From NCBI RefSeq assembly GCF_963576675.1, contig NC_088913.1:92317001-92381000 (forward strand): 64,000 nt of DNA, read 5' to 3'. The notes beneath the pieces are model-generated. The model was not told where the DNA came from. It made no database searches and saw only the letters and a list, made by a program, of their open reading frames with translations. The DNA comes from Euphorbia lathyris (Eukaryota > Streptophyta > Magnoliopsida > Malpighiales > Euphorbiaceae). This document shows, piece after piece, positions 14,346-25,623 of the stretch (the first letter of the stretch is position 1; every line of letters starts with the position of its first letter). The position numbers and the translations under genes were made by a program.

Positions 14346-15010
14346 AAAAAATTAAACAGTTGGAAAGAAAATGCATATCAACATGTGTTTCTCAAGAAAT
14401 TGCAAAAAAAAAAGCACTGTTTAAAATGAAGGCCTCCTCGACCGCTTTGGCGCTCGAAATCGAGAATCCGCCCCGATTTTCTTCAATTAGTCTCTTTAGG
14501 CCTTTTTTTGGTTTCTATGCATTTTTTAGCCGCTTGGGTTCGGCCTAGGCGCCGCCTAATCGATGATGAAGAAAATCGTTTAATATTGTGAATTTATTTA
14601 TTGACTTCTTTCAATGATATTGTTGTTAAAATGTTGATATTTGTACATTTTTAAAAATATATGTTCCAAATATACGTGTTTTTCTATATTAAATAATTTT
14701 ATAATATTGTTTTTCAATAATATAATATATATTTTAATTGAATTTATATAATAATTTGTTGATTAATAAATAAAAAATACAAAAATACAAATTCGATTAA
14801 TCCCTAACTAATCTCTGATTAATCCTCAAAAGCCATATCTGTCCGACTAACGCCTAGTATTTTTTACCACCTTGGAAACCGTTTAAAATCTAAACTTTTT
14901 CCTGATTCCCTTAAAATCTAAAGTTGTTTATATAGCAATATAGAAATTGAATAATTCATCCTCATAGTTTGCCTTGTTTCATTCCAAAAACACTCTCATT
15001 TCCTCTACTT
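14346..15010. other. Non-coding AT-rich spacer
   Basis: No gene is seen. A GC-richer patch at about 14425-14570 contains GCCTAGGCGCCGCCTAA, a word also hinted at near 3300 (GCGCCTAGGCGC), so a dispersed repeat fragment is likely. The rest is unremarkable. Confidence 0.4.
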
Positions 15011-15549
15011 CAGGGATGGCAACGGATACTCTACCCGTGGATACTCGGCACTACTCGATCCTAATGGGACTATCCGTATCCTGTATACAAGAGTATGGGA
15101 TCAAAACCATTACCAGTTAGGGTAATGGGACGGGTATGGGAATACCCCAGGGTTCCCCATACTCGTTACCCGTCATAACTCTTTTATATATTAAAAATCA
15201 AATTTTGTTTTTACTTGTAAAAATGTGAGATTTGAACCCCAACATTTTGTTCTTCAACAATTGAGTGACGATACTAAAGTACTTTATTCTTATAGATTAA
15301 TATTCAATTTGTTTTATTTTTAGATTGATGATTTATTAAATTTATACTTTGTTAAATTTGGAATATTTTTTGTTTTATATTTGATTCTTTTACCTGCGGG
15401 TACCCGCGAATTAAATGAGACAGGTATAAGATACAAAAAGTATACATGTTAGGGTAATGAGATGGTATGGGTAATTAAAAAATAAATGGGTAAGGGTTTG
15501 AGATTTGGATTGGCACTACCCGTGGGTACCCTACCAGTTGCCATTCCTG
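15011..15549. mobile_element. hAT-type MITE, 539 bp, with a perfect 8-bp target duplication
   Basis: The ends are CAGGGATGGCAAC and GTTGCCATTCCTG, a 13-bp inverted repeat with one mismatch. CTCTACTT lies directly outside both ends (15003-15010 and 15550-15557), an exact 8-bp target duplication diagnostic for hAT. Subterminal regions carry inverted TACCCGT/ACGGGTA words. No transposase ORF, so it was mobilised in trans. The unchanged duplication and low TIR divergence suggest a recent insertion. Confidence 0.88.
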
Positions 15550-16538
15550 CTCTACTTTAATTTTCAAAGTTTTTGACTTCTGATGAGTAACTCCTGATTT
15601 CTCTATGATATTGCCAAAACCTTTTCTTCTCCTCCATTGGCCGATTGAAGAGCTCTTGAACTTGGATCTTTATTTTATACCAGTAAAAAAGAACTCTTGA
15701 ACTTTGATATCAACGATTACCAAAGTAATGAATAGAAAGGGGTTAGAGAAAGAAATAAACTTGAAGAGAGATACAAAATAGATGGAAGAAGATGAAGAGA
15801 CAGAGGGATAAAAGCAAAAAAGAGAAAGTATAATTTTTTTATATATAATTTATGGGTCCCATTTTTATTAATGACTTCAATAAAAATGATGAAGTGGTAG
15901 TTTTGAACGGTTTGACTGGTCATTTTAACCGGACATACACCAAAGTGGGAGGTCACCTATAAGTTCGTACATATTAGTGAGACAAATTGAATGTTGTATA
16001 CCAAAGTATGAAATAGAGTAAATGTTGTACACCATTGATGAAATTTACCATAAAACCGTGTATAATAATGAGTAGGAGCCTATGTGGTGGCCAATCAATA
16101 GTGGAAGTTCGTTGTAAACTTGAAAGGTTGTACCGACCGTAACTATTGTTCCTCAAATCAATGAACAAGACCTGGGTAGAATATGAATGAACTTCAGGTT
16201 TTTCTTGAATAGTCCATATGGCATCAGTGGTTAATGTTTAAGGACGAAATACTTAATTGGGCCACTATGTTATATTATATGCCCCCCACGAAGATCCACA
16301 AACCGAAGTGTTTTAAGGTTTCATTCTAGCAGATAACCAAAAATTAGGTTTCTTAGCTAGGGCTTCGGCTTATATTTGACCGAAGTTAACCTTCGAGTCA
16401 ACAGTGTGTTGAAAATATCCTTTCACTAAAGTATTTGTGTTGAGGTATTGGCGTGTGTCATTCAACCTTAAGCTAAAGTAGACATATGTATGTGATATCA
16501 ATGTTAAACGTCGATAGGTCACTTAAATTTGAAACGCG
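15550..16538. other. Spacer between the hAT MITE and the Ogre-type LTR
   Basis: No supported gene. Words such as TGTTGTA(T/C)ACCA repeat near 15994 and 16025, and GAACT words recur, which may mark an old DNA element; borders could not be found. The last five bases before the next LTR are ACGCG (16534-16538), the expected left target duplication of the Ogre-type element. Confidence 0.4.
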
Positions 16539-19149
16539 TGTAGACACCGAGTCGGAGGACCTATGATAAAAACCCACGACAAACGGCTAAAGCGGTTGAT
16601 TCCATTGGTTAGGAAATTTTAACAAATAAAAAAAAGGAAAAGGGGGCGCGACGCGTCGAATGCCCGCCCGATGGGCCGGGTGTGAAACATCGCCCGTCGG
16701 ACGATGGGCGTCGCTCGTTGGACGCGGCCCGAGGGGTGTCGGCGTCGTCCGACGTTCGGTGGGCGGACGCCCCACAACGTCGGACGAAAGCCCAACGCTC
16801 GTTGGGCGGACGCCCAACGACATCGGGCGAACGCCTAACATTCGTGGGGCGAGCGCCCGACGAGGTTGGGCGTGCGTCCAACCATTTTGGGCGTAGCCCC
16901 AAATTTTCGGGCGTCGGGCTACGCCCAAAATATTTTGGGATCCGTGCCTATAAAAGGCACGGATCCCCATGCATTTAAGGGAGAGATTTTTTTGGACTCT
17001 CTCACTCTAAAACATTTTTTAGAGAGAGAAAGTAATTTTTTGGGAAAAATATTTTTTTTCCCTAAAAAAATCCAGTTTTCCTAAAAGTTAAAATTTTACT
17101 AAAAACACCGAAAAACACAAAAATCGTAACTCATGGAATCAACCGACTCCAGCTGTCAATACCGATCTTGAGGTATTATCCGAGGACTAGACTCGTTTTA
17201 TTTATTATAATTATTTTATTTTGTTTATTTTTATTTATTCATGTAATTAGTTAGTTATTTATTTAAACACGTTTATTTATTTTTCCGAATTTATTTAAGT
17301 TTCGTCTCGTATTAAATAAACGTTTGGTTTCGTTTTGAATTAAAAAAACCTCGTTTTAAGTCCCAACACGAACCGTGACCCGTGTTAAGAGTAGTTCGGG
17401 ACTAAAACGTTGTAATTATAAATTTTAAACATTTTGTAAATAACGTTTCGAATAAAACATCGTTTTAGGAATCTCCGTTATAGACTATGATCCAATTTTG
17501 GTAGTTCGGAGATCCAAAACGATAGAATAGATTAAGTTTAAAGTGTTTGAACAAATCTGGAATGTTATGTACTGTTTCTGTACTTTTTCATTTTCTGTCA
17601 CAAAAGGCAGTTTACAGACAGAATTTCCGTCGGTAAAACTGCTGAAATGTAAAAAATGATGTTTTGGTCCTTCTTTCTCAACTTTTAGACTTTTGGTCCT
17701 TTATATATATATAGGTATAATTATGTAATATATGCATTCAAATTATTTTTAATTATTTTGTATATATTTATTCAACATGTTTAGATATTATTTTTCATTA
17801 ATTTGATTTGATAAAATTATATGTATATATATAGATTTTCCTTTAAATTCATTTAAACTATACATATTTGTCATTTTGGGGTTATTAGGGGTTATTTTCT
17901 ATATATACTTATCATAATAGTTTTGGGGTTAAAAGTTAATTTCTTATCATTTGTGAATATTATTGTCATTTTTTATCTATTAATCATAGTCTTTATTATT
18001 TACCTTTTCTTTTAAATATATATGTATAATTATCATTTCTATCAAATATATATATATGTACATCTTTCTTCTTTTCCTTTTAAATTTCCTATATGTATAT
18101 ATGATTTGGAAAATGCTTTGGTTGGGTGAATTTGGATTTAATTTATTAATTGTTGTCATTATGTTCAAATGAAGGATAATTGAGTGAAAAAGGGAAAATA
18201 AAAGATAAAAAGAGATTTCAAGTTGTTTGTTTAAATTAAAGCTTTTCTAGATATTCTTCAAGTGTAAATAAAAGATTTTTGTCATTTTAAACCGTTTCCA
18301 AAATATCACGTGTTGAAACCTTAATTCGTTCCAACGGCGGATTAAGCGAACCTTGTAAATAAAACCATTTTCATTATAAATAACCGAGTTTTTGAATCGT
18401 TTTCCTAATTAAATAGTTTTGTACAAAAATAAATGGACTTGTATGTTTAATCACGTTTTTTGTTAAAACTTCTTATCTCACGTTTTCAAACGCTCGAGTC
18501 GTTCCAACGGCGATTCGAGTCGATGTCATGTAAATTAATGGGGTTTTGAAACGTACCTAAATCGTTCCAACGACGATTAAGGTACGAACCATGTAAATAA
18601 ACTCGTTTTTGGGGAATGAGATTAGCTTAGAGTTAGTGTATAGTCTAAAGCATAAAATCACACTGTGAATAAATCAATTCTTTCTTCTTCCCCTCTCTCT
18701 CCTATATACTTTAAATTTATGCAAAATGGGTGATTCTTTACTAAAATGGCTTTCAAATAATATGCTTAAAACAATTTTCAAAGCGAGAAAGAAAAGGTTT
18801 CAAATGAATTTTAAACTTAAAGAAATATGCGATTAGTCCGTTATCGCCTAACACGCTAAGTAGGAGGCCGATGGTTCATGACCGGGCGATGTCGGGGTGC
18901 CTAGTAGCTTTTCTTCGGAAAAAAGCTAGCCTTCTCGGCTCGTACCTAAGTTTCCCGAACCCTCATCGGTCTCCCGCAAGGGATCGGTGTTCATTTTCCC
19001 ATTCGTGGGTGGCGACTCTTCCATACTCCAGGCTCCGGTCCTGCCGAGCAGCTTGATTCTGCGATTGGTTGCTTTCGGCGCCAATCACAGCATCTATCGT
19101 CAATGGTGTCCACCCCCCGGTCCGCCCGGGCGAGGCCGCGGCACCTACA
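16539..19149 (+). repeat. 5' LTR of the Ogre-type element, 2.6 kb
   Basis: It begins TGTAGACACCGAG and ends CACCTACA, so TGTAG...CTACA forms the terminal inverted repeat. A GC- and CpG-rich array fills about 16645-16935. The TATA box (TATAAAA, 16949-16955) sits in the loop of a perfect 11-bp inverted repeat. The remainder is long, AT-rich and non-coding up to about 18830, then GC-richer to the end. Apparent ORFs within the array are side effects of its composition. Confidence 0.82.
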
Positions 19150-19151
19150 AG

Positions 19152-19169
19152 TGGCGACTCTGCTGGGGA
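19152..19169 (+). other. Primer binding site of the Ogre-type element
   Basis: TGGCGACTCTGCTGGGGA lies two bases after the LTR end. This type of PBS is known from Ogre/Tat elements, where it pairs with the 3' end of a tRNA (reported as tRNA-Arg in some). Confidence 0.75.
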
Positions 19170-21092
19170 AGCGAGAAATTTGATTCTGAAAGGCGTGTAT
19201 TAAGCCCTTAACGGGGACGGATCGTATTATTTCTTTTTGTATGCATTCATAAGCATTATTGCAAACCTTTTGGGTAATTTCCGCGAAACCTCTAGCGAGA
19301 GTCCATTCGTCGCTCGAAAGAGGCTAGTGTAAGTTCCCCCTTACAGTAAGGTGCCAAAGGGTCCCCATCCATTCGTTAGGGGCGAATTTGTGCGGTCCTG
19401 TGAGTTCCCGCGATCAACCGTGTCAGCATATAGTAGCCTTAGAAGTTGCCATAGGATTACCCGTTACTATTTTTGATGTGATAAATGAATCAGTTCGTGT
19501 TTTCAAATTGCCATGATACGTGTCTAATCCTAAAATATGTAAAGAAAATGAAACGATACGTTAATATATACTCTTAAACCGATATACAAACTACCCCAAA
19601 AAATCGAAATGTTTCGAACTAAAAACGACTTAGTCATCTCGTATGAATGAACTTGTGCGACCCGCCTGGTCCCTTTCCGTGTCCCAAAGAAGACACATGT
19701 TCAAGAAATACGTTGTGACGTAAGCACGTATTAGTACGAATCAGTTTGATATTAAGGATAGTTATGTCTCGATTCAAAAGACTATATTAACAGTAGCCGT
19801 TATTCACATTCTTTAAATAGGCTGGGATAAAACGAGATTATGACAAAATGAAAACAAAGAACATTTCTGTTTCGAACGACCCCGTTGTAACGTAAAGAGT
19901 TTCATAAACGTGGCTTGTCCCTTCTGAATGAAAAACGAACTCTTACGTTACGCCTTGCGTTGTTCTTAGGAGAAATGGACGTATCCGCAAAAGTGACTAA
20001 GAAAATAAAAAATAAAAATAAAAACGACCAAAATCATTCCGCATCTACGATATATGTCAATCCCGAGAGTAGTTAAAGAAAATGAACCAATGTCGTTAAA
20101 TACGTGCCTCGAACTGGTATATACGCCGTTTAAAATCACGAAGCCGAATTAAGCTAAGAAACCGCATAATTGCACCATATGGACGAGACTGTGGGTTTGA
20201 CTAATGGCTCGATCATTTTGACCGTTACCAAAACTGCAAGAAACATGGTCCGACATGCGTGTTTGCTTAACTCGTGCCTAAATGAAAAAGAACGGTAATA
20301 TCCCTGCTTCGAATAAGCATGCGATTAAATGAAACGTTGATTTTCTATAACCACGCTAGGATGATATATCCCGTAAATTGGAAGAAATAAAGAGTTGTTA
20401 ATAGCCGAAGGATTATCGTGCGCTCGAATAAGACTCGCCGTCTTTTCACGTAGCCAAAACGAGCAAACAGATTCTTGACGCTAAATAAAAATAAACACGT
20501 TACGCGATGAGTCCGTTCCCTAAAATAAAATCCAAAAAAAAGTGATTTCATCACTAAACGAACACGTGGTTACGTCTCTCGATAGATCCAAAAGATCCTG
20601 TCATAATCCAAAAATCGAGACACGAACCCACGCGAATAAAAGGGAACGAGTCATTGTCAATAACGAATGATTGAACCAGAAGAATAACTCGTACCACGTC
20701 CAAATCCGAGATACGCTCAAAAGGGAATCAAAACCCGAACTAATGCGTCTCGCGAAATAACAAAAGACGAGTTATTCGAAAGGACAATCCATTTGGTCGA
20801 TATCTTAGTCACTGAACGTTGATACGTCAAAACGAACTGTATTGTCTGGTGAATGATTTATTTTTCCACAATAATCGATGGCATCACGCGTCCCCTGGAC
20901 CGCAATGTGAGCCCCAGACCAAAATCCTAGGAAAGAGACTTGGACCATCGAGTGTGCGTAGGAATAAGGGTGGAAGAGAGATGTTGTGATATGTGTAATT
21001 AGACTGACGTTTGTTCTTCTTATCTTATATATCCGTAAATAAATAAACGCACACACCACGAATCATGCATATAAAATCATGCATACATACTA
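19170..21092 (+). other. Non-coding leader of the Ogre-type element
   Basis: About 1.9 kb lies between the primer site and gag. No ORF of substance reads here. Two stretches near 19500-19620 and 20050-20150 look distantly related (both have AAAGAAAATGAA followed by a GTTAA...TATA block), suggesting an old internal duplication. Long leaders are usual in this lineage. Confidence 0.5.
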
Positions 21093-24000
21093 ATGGATAC
21101 CGTTCGCGCAGACTTCATCATTAAGCGGTTGTGGTTTCGCGAGAGTACCCGGCTAGTCAGGCAGTTTGATCAGCTACAGTTTGTCAGTTCCGAATCGGCA
21201 GTTGTGGCTCCTGAATCATCTTCGTCCGAGTATACTCAGTCTTCGGTCAGTATGTCTGCGACCAACGAAAAGGTGGCCGAATTGGAGAATTCCGTGAACA
21301 ACATTAATGATCAGTTGGCCACAATTTTGGCCCAGCTAGCTGAGCTGGCGTTGAAGGATAACAAGAGTGGTAGTAAGCGCGCTGAGAATGAGGTGAACAC
21401 TGGTCCCTACTTCGGGAATGAGGATGACTATCAGAATTACATCCAGAAACAGCTTGAGAAGGAGAAAGCTAAGGAAGAGGAATGGAAGCAGCACATCACT
21501 CAAGAGGTGCAGGATCTGCGTGGGGGAAGCTCCGGGAGTCAGGATTTTTATAACTTGAAGAACTGTTTATCGGCAACAGCTTTGCCTCTGAAATTCTGAC
21601 TCCCGGACATGAAGAAGTTCGATGGAACTGGGGATCCTACTGCCCACATGAATCAGTATGTTGTTGTGATGAAACACACGATCTTGACTGAGGAACAAGT
21701 TCTTGGACTGTTCAATACTTACCTGGAGGGGGCTGCCCTCGTGTGGTTTCATACATTGCCGTTGGTAACAAAGAGGGATTGGAAGGGGTTGGCAAAGTCA
21801 TTTATCGCCCAATATAGTTTCAACACTATGCTTGAGGTTACGCTGAAAGAGCTGGAGAGCACTAAGCAGCAAACTGGTGAGTCTTTGTCTGATTTTGTAA
21901 GGAAGTGGAGAGCCAAGGCGGCAGTTATGAAGCAGAAACCGCTTGAGCAGGATCAGATCCGAATGGTAATTGGCAACACTTTGCTGTATATTAAGAATGA
22001 GCTACGGTATATGCCTTTTACCGATTTCAATCAGATGTATAGTTGCGCCTTGACAGTAGAGGGGGATGGTGAGCCGAAGAAAGCTTATACCAAGTGGACG
22101 AAGTCTGGATATAGTGCCGGAGGGCCAAGTGCGAGTACAGAATCTGTTGCGGTGAAAGTGCTTGAACTTAATGCTATCGAGAAAAGGCAATTTGCCAAGT
22201 TTGATCAGACCTACGCAAAAGTTTTCGAACGATTGCAGAAAAAGGGATTGTTGAAAGCCCTCATTCCTAACAACAAAGCACCACCTACTCTACAGATACA
22301 AGCTAGGGGGTACTGCGAGTTCCACAGTAATTATGGACACAATATTGAGAACAGTGAGAGGTTGAAGCATGAGATCCAAGATTTGATTGAGGAAAAGAAG
22401 ATAGCTGATCCTTCATCAGCGAACCCTTCCACTAGGCATAATCCATTGCCTAATCATAGGGTGAGCATGATCGGGTCTAGGCTCGAAGAGAGCTTGGTCA
22501 TGGAATCCTTCGAGGAGAACGAAGAGGAGTTGTTGGACTCCAATGAGAAGAGTAATGTGGGAAATGGTTTATATGTATCCTTTCTGGGCGAGGAGCAGGA
22601 GGATGAACCGATGGAGGAAGGACTAAACGGCGGAGCGCCGTATGATGAGGATAGTGCCGAAGAGACCGGGGAAGGGTCGTCTCAAACTATTGTGCCAGAG
22701 TTGAGTTTATTCATTGGGGTGGAGAATCCCGATGTGCACTTGCGCGAGTATATGCATGATATGTTTGTTGAATCCTTTGGGGTGGACGAGGTTGCTCAGT
22801 GGTTCCACCATTCATTAATAGGCGAGCCTTTGAGGTGGTTCCACTCATTGCCTGACTCCTGCAAGCACGATCGGGAACAGTTGTCCGACCTATTCCTAGA
22901 GAAGTACAAAAAGCTAAGGATAGGACCGCAGAATGTTTTGCGCTCCAAATTGGGCCTATTAAACGTCCGTTGCCAGCCATCAGTAAGTATAACGGCAACA
23001 AGGATCCAATGGAACACCTTCACTTCTACTTGTCGGCCATGGGGCCTTTGGGTTTTAACGAAAAAGATATCACCGGTCTATTTTGCAATTCACTAATGGG
23101 GGAGCCGCTGATGTGGTATATGTCTCTCCCGATGCGTATCAAGTGCGACTGGGCCGCAATGACCAAGAGGTTCATTAAGGAATATACAGTATGGATGCTT
23201 GCGGAGCGAACACCGGAATCGCCCTCTTACGAGACGCCTGAAGCAGTGTTAGCGATGCCCAAGTATGGTGGATATCGGGATCCCGCTGAACATGCAAGGT
23301 TATTCCGCAACCATATGTATGACGTCAGGTTCCCTCAAAGTGAGTTACACGAACACTTCCCGGAAACTCTCATGGGAGAAGCCTTGTTGTGGCATCAAGG
23401 GCTATCAGAGGAAGAAATGGGTCATTGGATACCTCTTCGGGATGCGTTTGTGTCGAGATATGAGATGTATGTTCCATGGACGGGATCCCTGGAAGATCTG
23501 GATAGGATCAGGCAATTCCTCGAGGAACCGTTTATGGATTACACTAGGAGGTGGAGGTACCACTACGAGCAGTGTCAAGAAACGATGAGTGATAAGGTAC
23601 AGATCATGTGCATACAGAGAGGCGCTATTCCGATGGCGGCAAGAAGGATGAATAGGGTGTCCCTTAGGGACTATGATGAGTTGATAGGCTGGGCCGTGTA
23701 TGGATCAGCGGATCCCTTGTATTTGAATTCGAACGTCCCCCACGTGATGGATCTAATGATCATGGATATTTGGGAAAGTTCCTCGGAGGAGGAGGAGGAT
23801 GCCGATCAGAGAATTCCTATCAATATTTGGGATGAATCTGATGATGAGCCAGAGATTGCCGTTATGACAAGATCAGGTCGAGTGGCCGAGGGAAAGGCGC
23901 CAATGGTTGAGACAGAGATAGGGGAAGGATCGGCTCCCAAGCCTGATGATCAAGTCCTCGAACAGTTGAAGAAGACACAAGCTAAGTCTACTGTGTGGGA

Positions 24001-24157
24001 AGTCTTGTGCCATTCTAAGTACCACCGTGAAAATTTGATGAAAGAATTGCAGAATTTGGTCATCTCTACCGATACTGAGCCGACGGCATTAGTAGGGGCA
24101 ATCATGGCCCGGAAGAGGACTGAAATCACCTTCACCGATGAAGATCTCCCGGAATAG
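21093..24157 (+). pseudogene. gag of the Ogre-type element, with four capsid-like modules, broken
   Basis: Gag forms the capsid of the virus-like particle. The frame opens at 21093; the first segment includes a coiled-coil-like stretch (VAELENSVNNINDQLATI). It is cut by TGA at 21597-21599 and continues in frame from 21600. Module 1 (21609-21830, with its downstream helices to about 22060) has GTGDP, LEGAALVWFHTLP and DFVRKWR. A zinc-like segment follows (CEFHSNYGH), but the expected later Cys is Ser (NSERLK). Modules 2 (22705-22915), 3 (22979-23185) and 4 (23257-23620) repeat the pattern: VENPDVHL/LIGEPLRW, GNKDPMEHL/LMGEPLMW and GYRDPAEHA/LMGEALLW. Module 4 also has the downstream part (DYTRRWRYHYEQC). 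A frameshift lies near 22940-22960, and TAG at 24155-24157 closes the segment. It cannot make a full product. Confidence 0.85.
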
Positions 24158-24990
24158 GGGAAGGCTCACAACAAGCCTTTATACATCTGAGCTGAAATTA
24201 ATGGAAAGAAAACTAGCTGTGTAATGGTTGATGATGGATCGGCCATTAATGTTTGCCCGCTGAAACTCTTGTCCAAGTTGGGAGTAGAAAGAGGAGATTT
24301 GACCGCCTCGGAAACCGTGATCAGGGCATATGATGATAGCCGTAGGCACATTGAAGGAGTCTTTAAAGCCAAGCTAAAAGTAGGGCCGCATGAGGAAGAA
24401 ACTGAGTTCACTGTGCTGGATATACCAGTGACCTTTGCTGTGTTGTTGGGGCGCCCATGGTTCCATAAGCTAGGAGGTGTGCCCTCCACGCTCCACCAAA
24501 TGATCAAATTCCCCTTCGGGGAGGAGATAGTGACGATTAGAGCTGAGAAGTTGAGTTCAGTGGCTGCCTTAGGAATTGAGCCTCAGCTTTTCTCCGGGTT
24601 CCAGATTTCCGGGATCTATGAGTCCAGCATGACCACTGATGTGGTAAAGATGATGAAAGGGGTTTCATCCCCGGTATGGGCTTGGGAGCACACCATCAAA
24701 GGTTGCCAGAATCTCCGGACTTCAAGAGTCAGAAAACCCGGAGGGGTTTGGGATATGAGCTAGGAGGTCCGTCCAACACGGGCACTAAAAGAAAAGTGGG
24801 CCTAAAGAAATATTTTGTGAATGAGGGCCACGGGAAGGTTTATTCTGGAACCCCCGAGTCATGGACTAGCACCGAAGGAAAGATTCTGCCAGACTTTGAG
24901 ATCTTCAACGATGTCACCAGCTGGGGCAAAGGGGAGGCAAGCTGCTTCGTCGAGGAGATCATGATGTTAGATCTGAATGCTGAGGAGTAG
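24158..24990 (+). pseudogene. Aspartic protease region of the Ogre-type element, broken
   Basis: The frame of gag continues past TAG (24155) and a TGA (24188-24190) into a retropepsin-like domain: VMVDDGSAINVCP holds the catalytic Asp, and VLLGRPWFHKLG is the typical end of the fold. DDGS replaces the more common D(T/S)G, as is usual in Tat-type elements. After about 24735 the frame shifts; the linker up to the TAG at 24988-24990 (KKYFVNEGHGKVYSG, then FEIFNDVTSWG) is non-enzymatic. Confidence 0.8.
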
Positions 24991-24999
24991 ATCATCACA

Positions 25000-25623
25000 A
25001 TGGAAGCCACTGTGGGAGCGGTGGATGAGCCCGGTACCTCCAAGGCCTATGAGAAACCCGACAACCCCGATGATGACAATTGTATTACTGCTTTGTTTGA
25101 ATCTGATGATGTACTCGCCAATACTATCAATGAAATGAATTCTGATTTTGCTTACTTGCTTGATGTTGATTCTGATCATTCCATGCATTCTCTATCATAT
25201 AACATGCCTACATTTGAAATCAATACAATAGAAATGTCAACTTTCAATCTTGGCACGGATGAAAATCCTAAACTTATACAAATTGCTCAAGAATTAACTA
25301 CTGAAGAGAGGAAAGAATTTGAGAGAATAATTAAAAAATACGAAATAGTGTTTGCTTGGACATACGAAGACATGCCGGGAATCGACCAATCAATCGTAAC
25401 TCATCGTATTCCGACATACCCCGATGCTAAGCCTGTGAAACAGAAACTCCGACGCATGAGGCCGGAATGGGTAGATAAGATCAGAGAAGAAGTGAAGAAA
25501 CAGTTAGAAGCAGGTTTCATCGAAGTAATCGACTATCCCCCTTAGGTCGCGAATGTAGTGCCAATCGCAAAGAAGGACGACAAAGTGAGAATGTGCGTCG
25601 ATTATAGAGATCTCAACAAGGCG
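25000..25623 (+). pseudogene. N-terminal part of reverse transcriptase of the Ogre-type element, truncated
   Basis: The segment shows an acidic linker, then ELTTEERKEFERIIKKYE and the start of RT with RMRPEWVDKIREEVKKQLEAG. A TAG at 25543-25545 interrupts it; the same frame continues with VANVVPIAKKDDKVRMCVDY and DLNKA, then stops abruptly at 25623 where the next element begins. The catalytic (Y/F)xDD region, RNase H and integrase are missing. Confidence 0.85.

Larger units (their letters stand above)
16539..25623 (+). mobile_element. Ogre/Tat-type Ty3/Gypsy retrotransposon, 3'-truncated and decayed
   Basis: The visible order is 5' LTR, primer site, 1.9-kb leader, gag, protease and the start of reverse transcriptase, all on the + strand. 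It stops at 25623, where a Copia element is inserted. The PBS type (TGGCGACTCTGCTGGGGA), the long leader, a DDGSA protease motif and an RT with RMRPEW and VRMCVDYRDLNKA point to the Tat/Ogre lineage. The rest of RT, RNase H, integrase and the 3' LTR are absent from the window. At least five in-frame stops and two frameshifts are present. The gag has an unusual set of four capsid-like modules. Confidence 0.85.

Noticed and set aside
16587..16978. Overlapping ORFs up to 127 codons on both strands
   Set aside because: They lie in the CpG-rich LTR array, read in several frames at once and show only repeated Arg/Pro/Gly runs; a composition effect.
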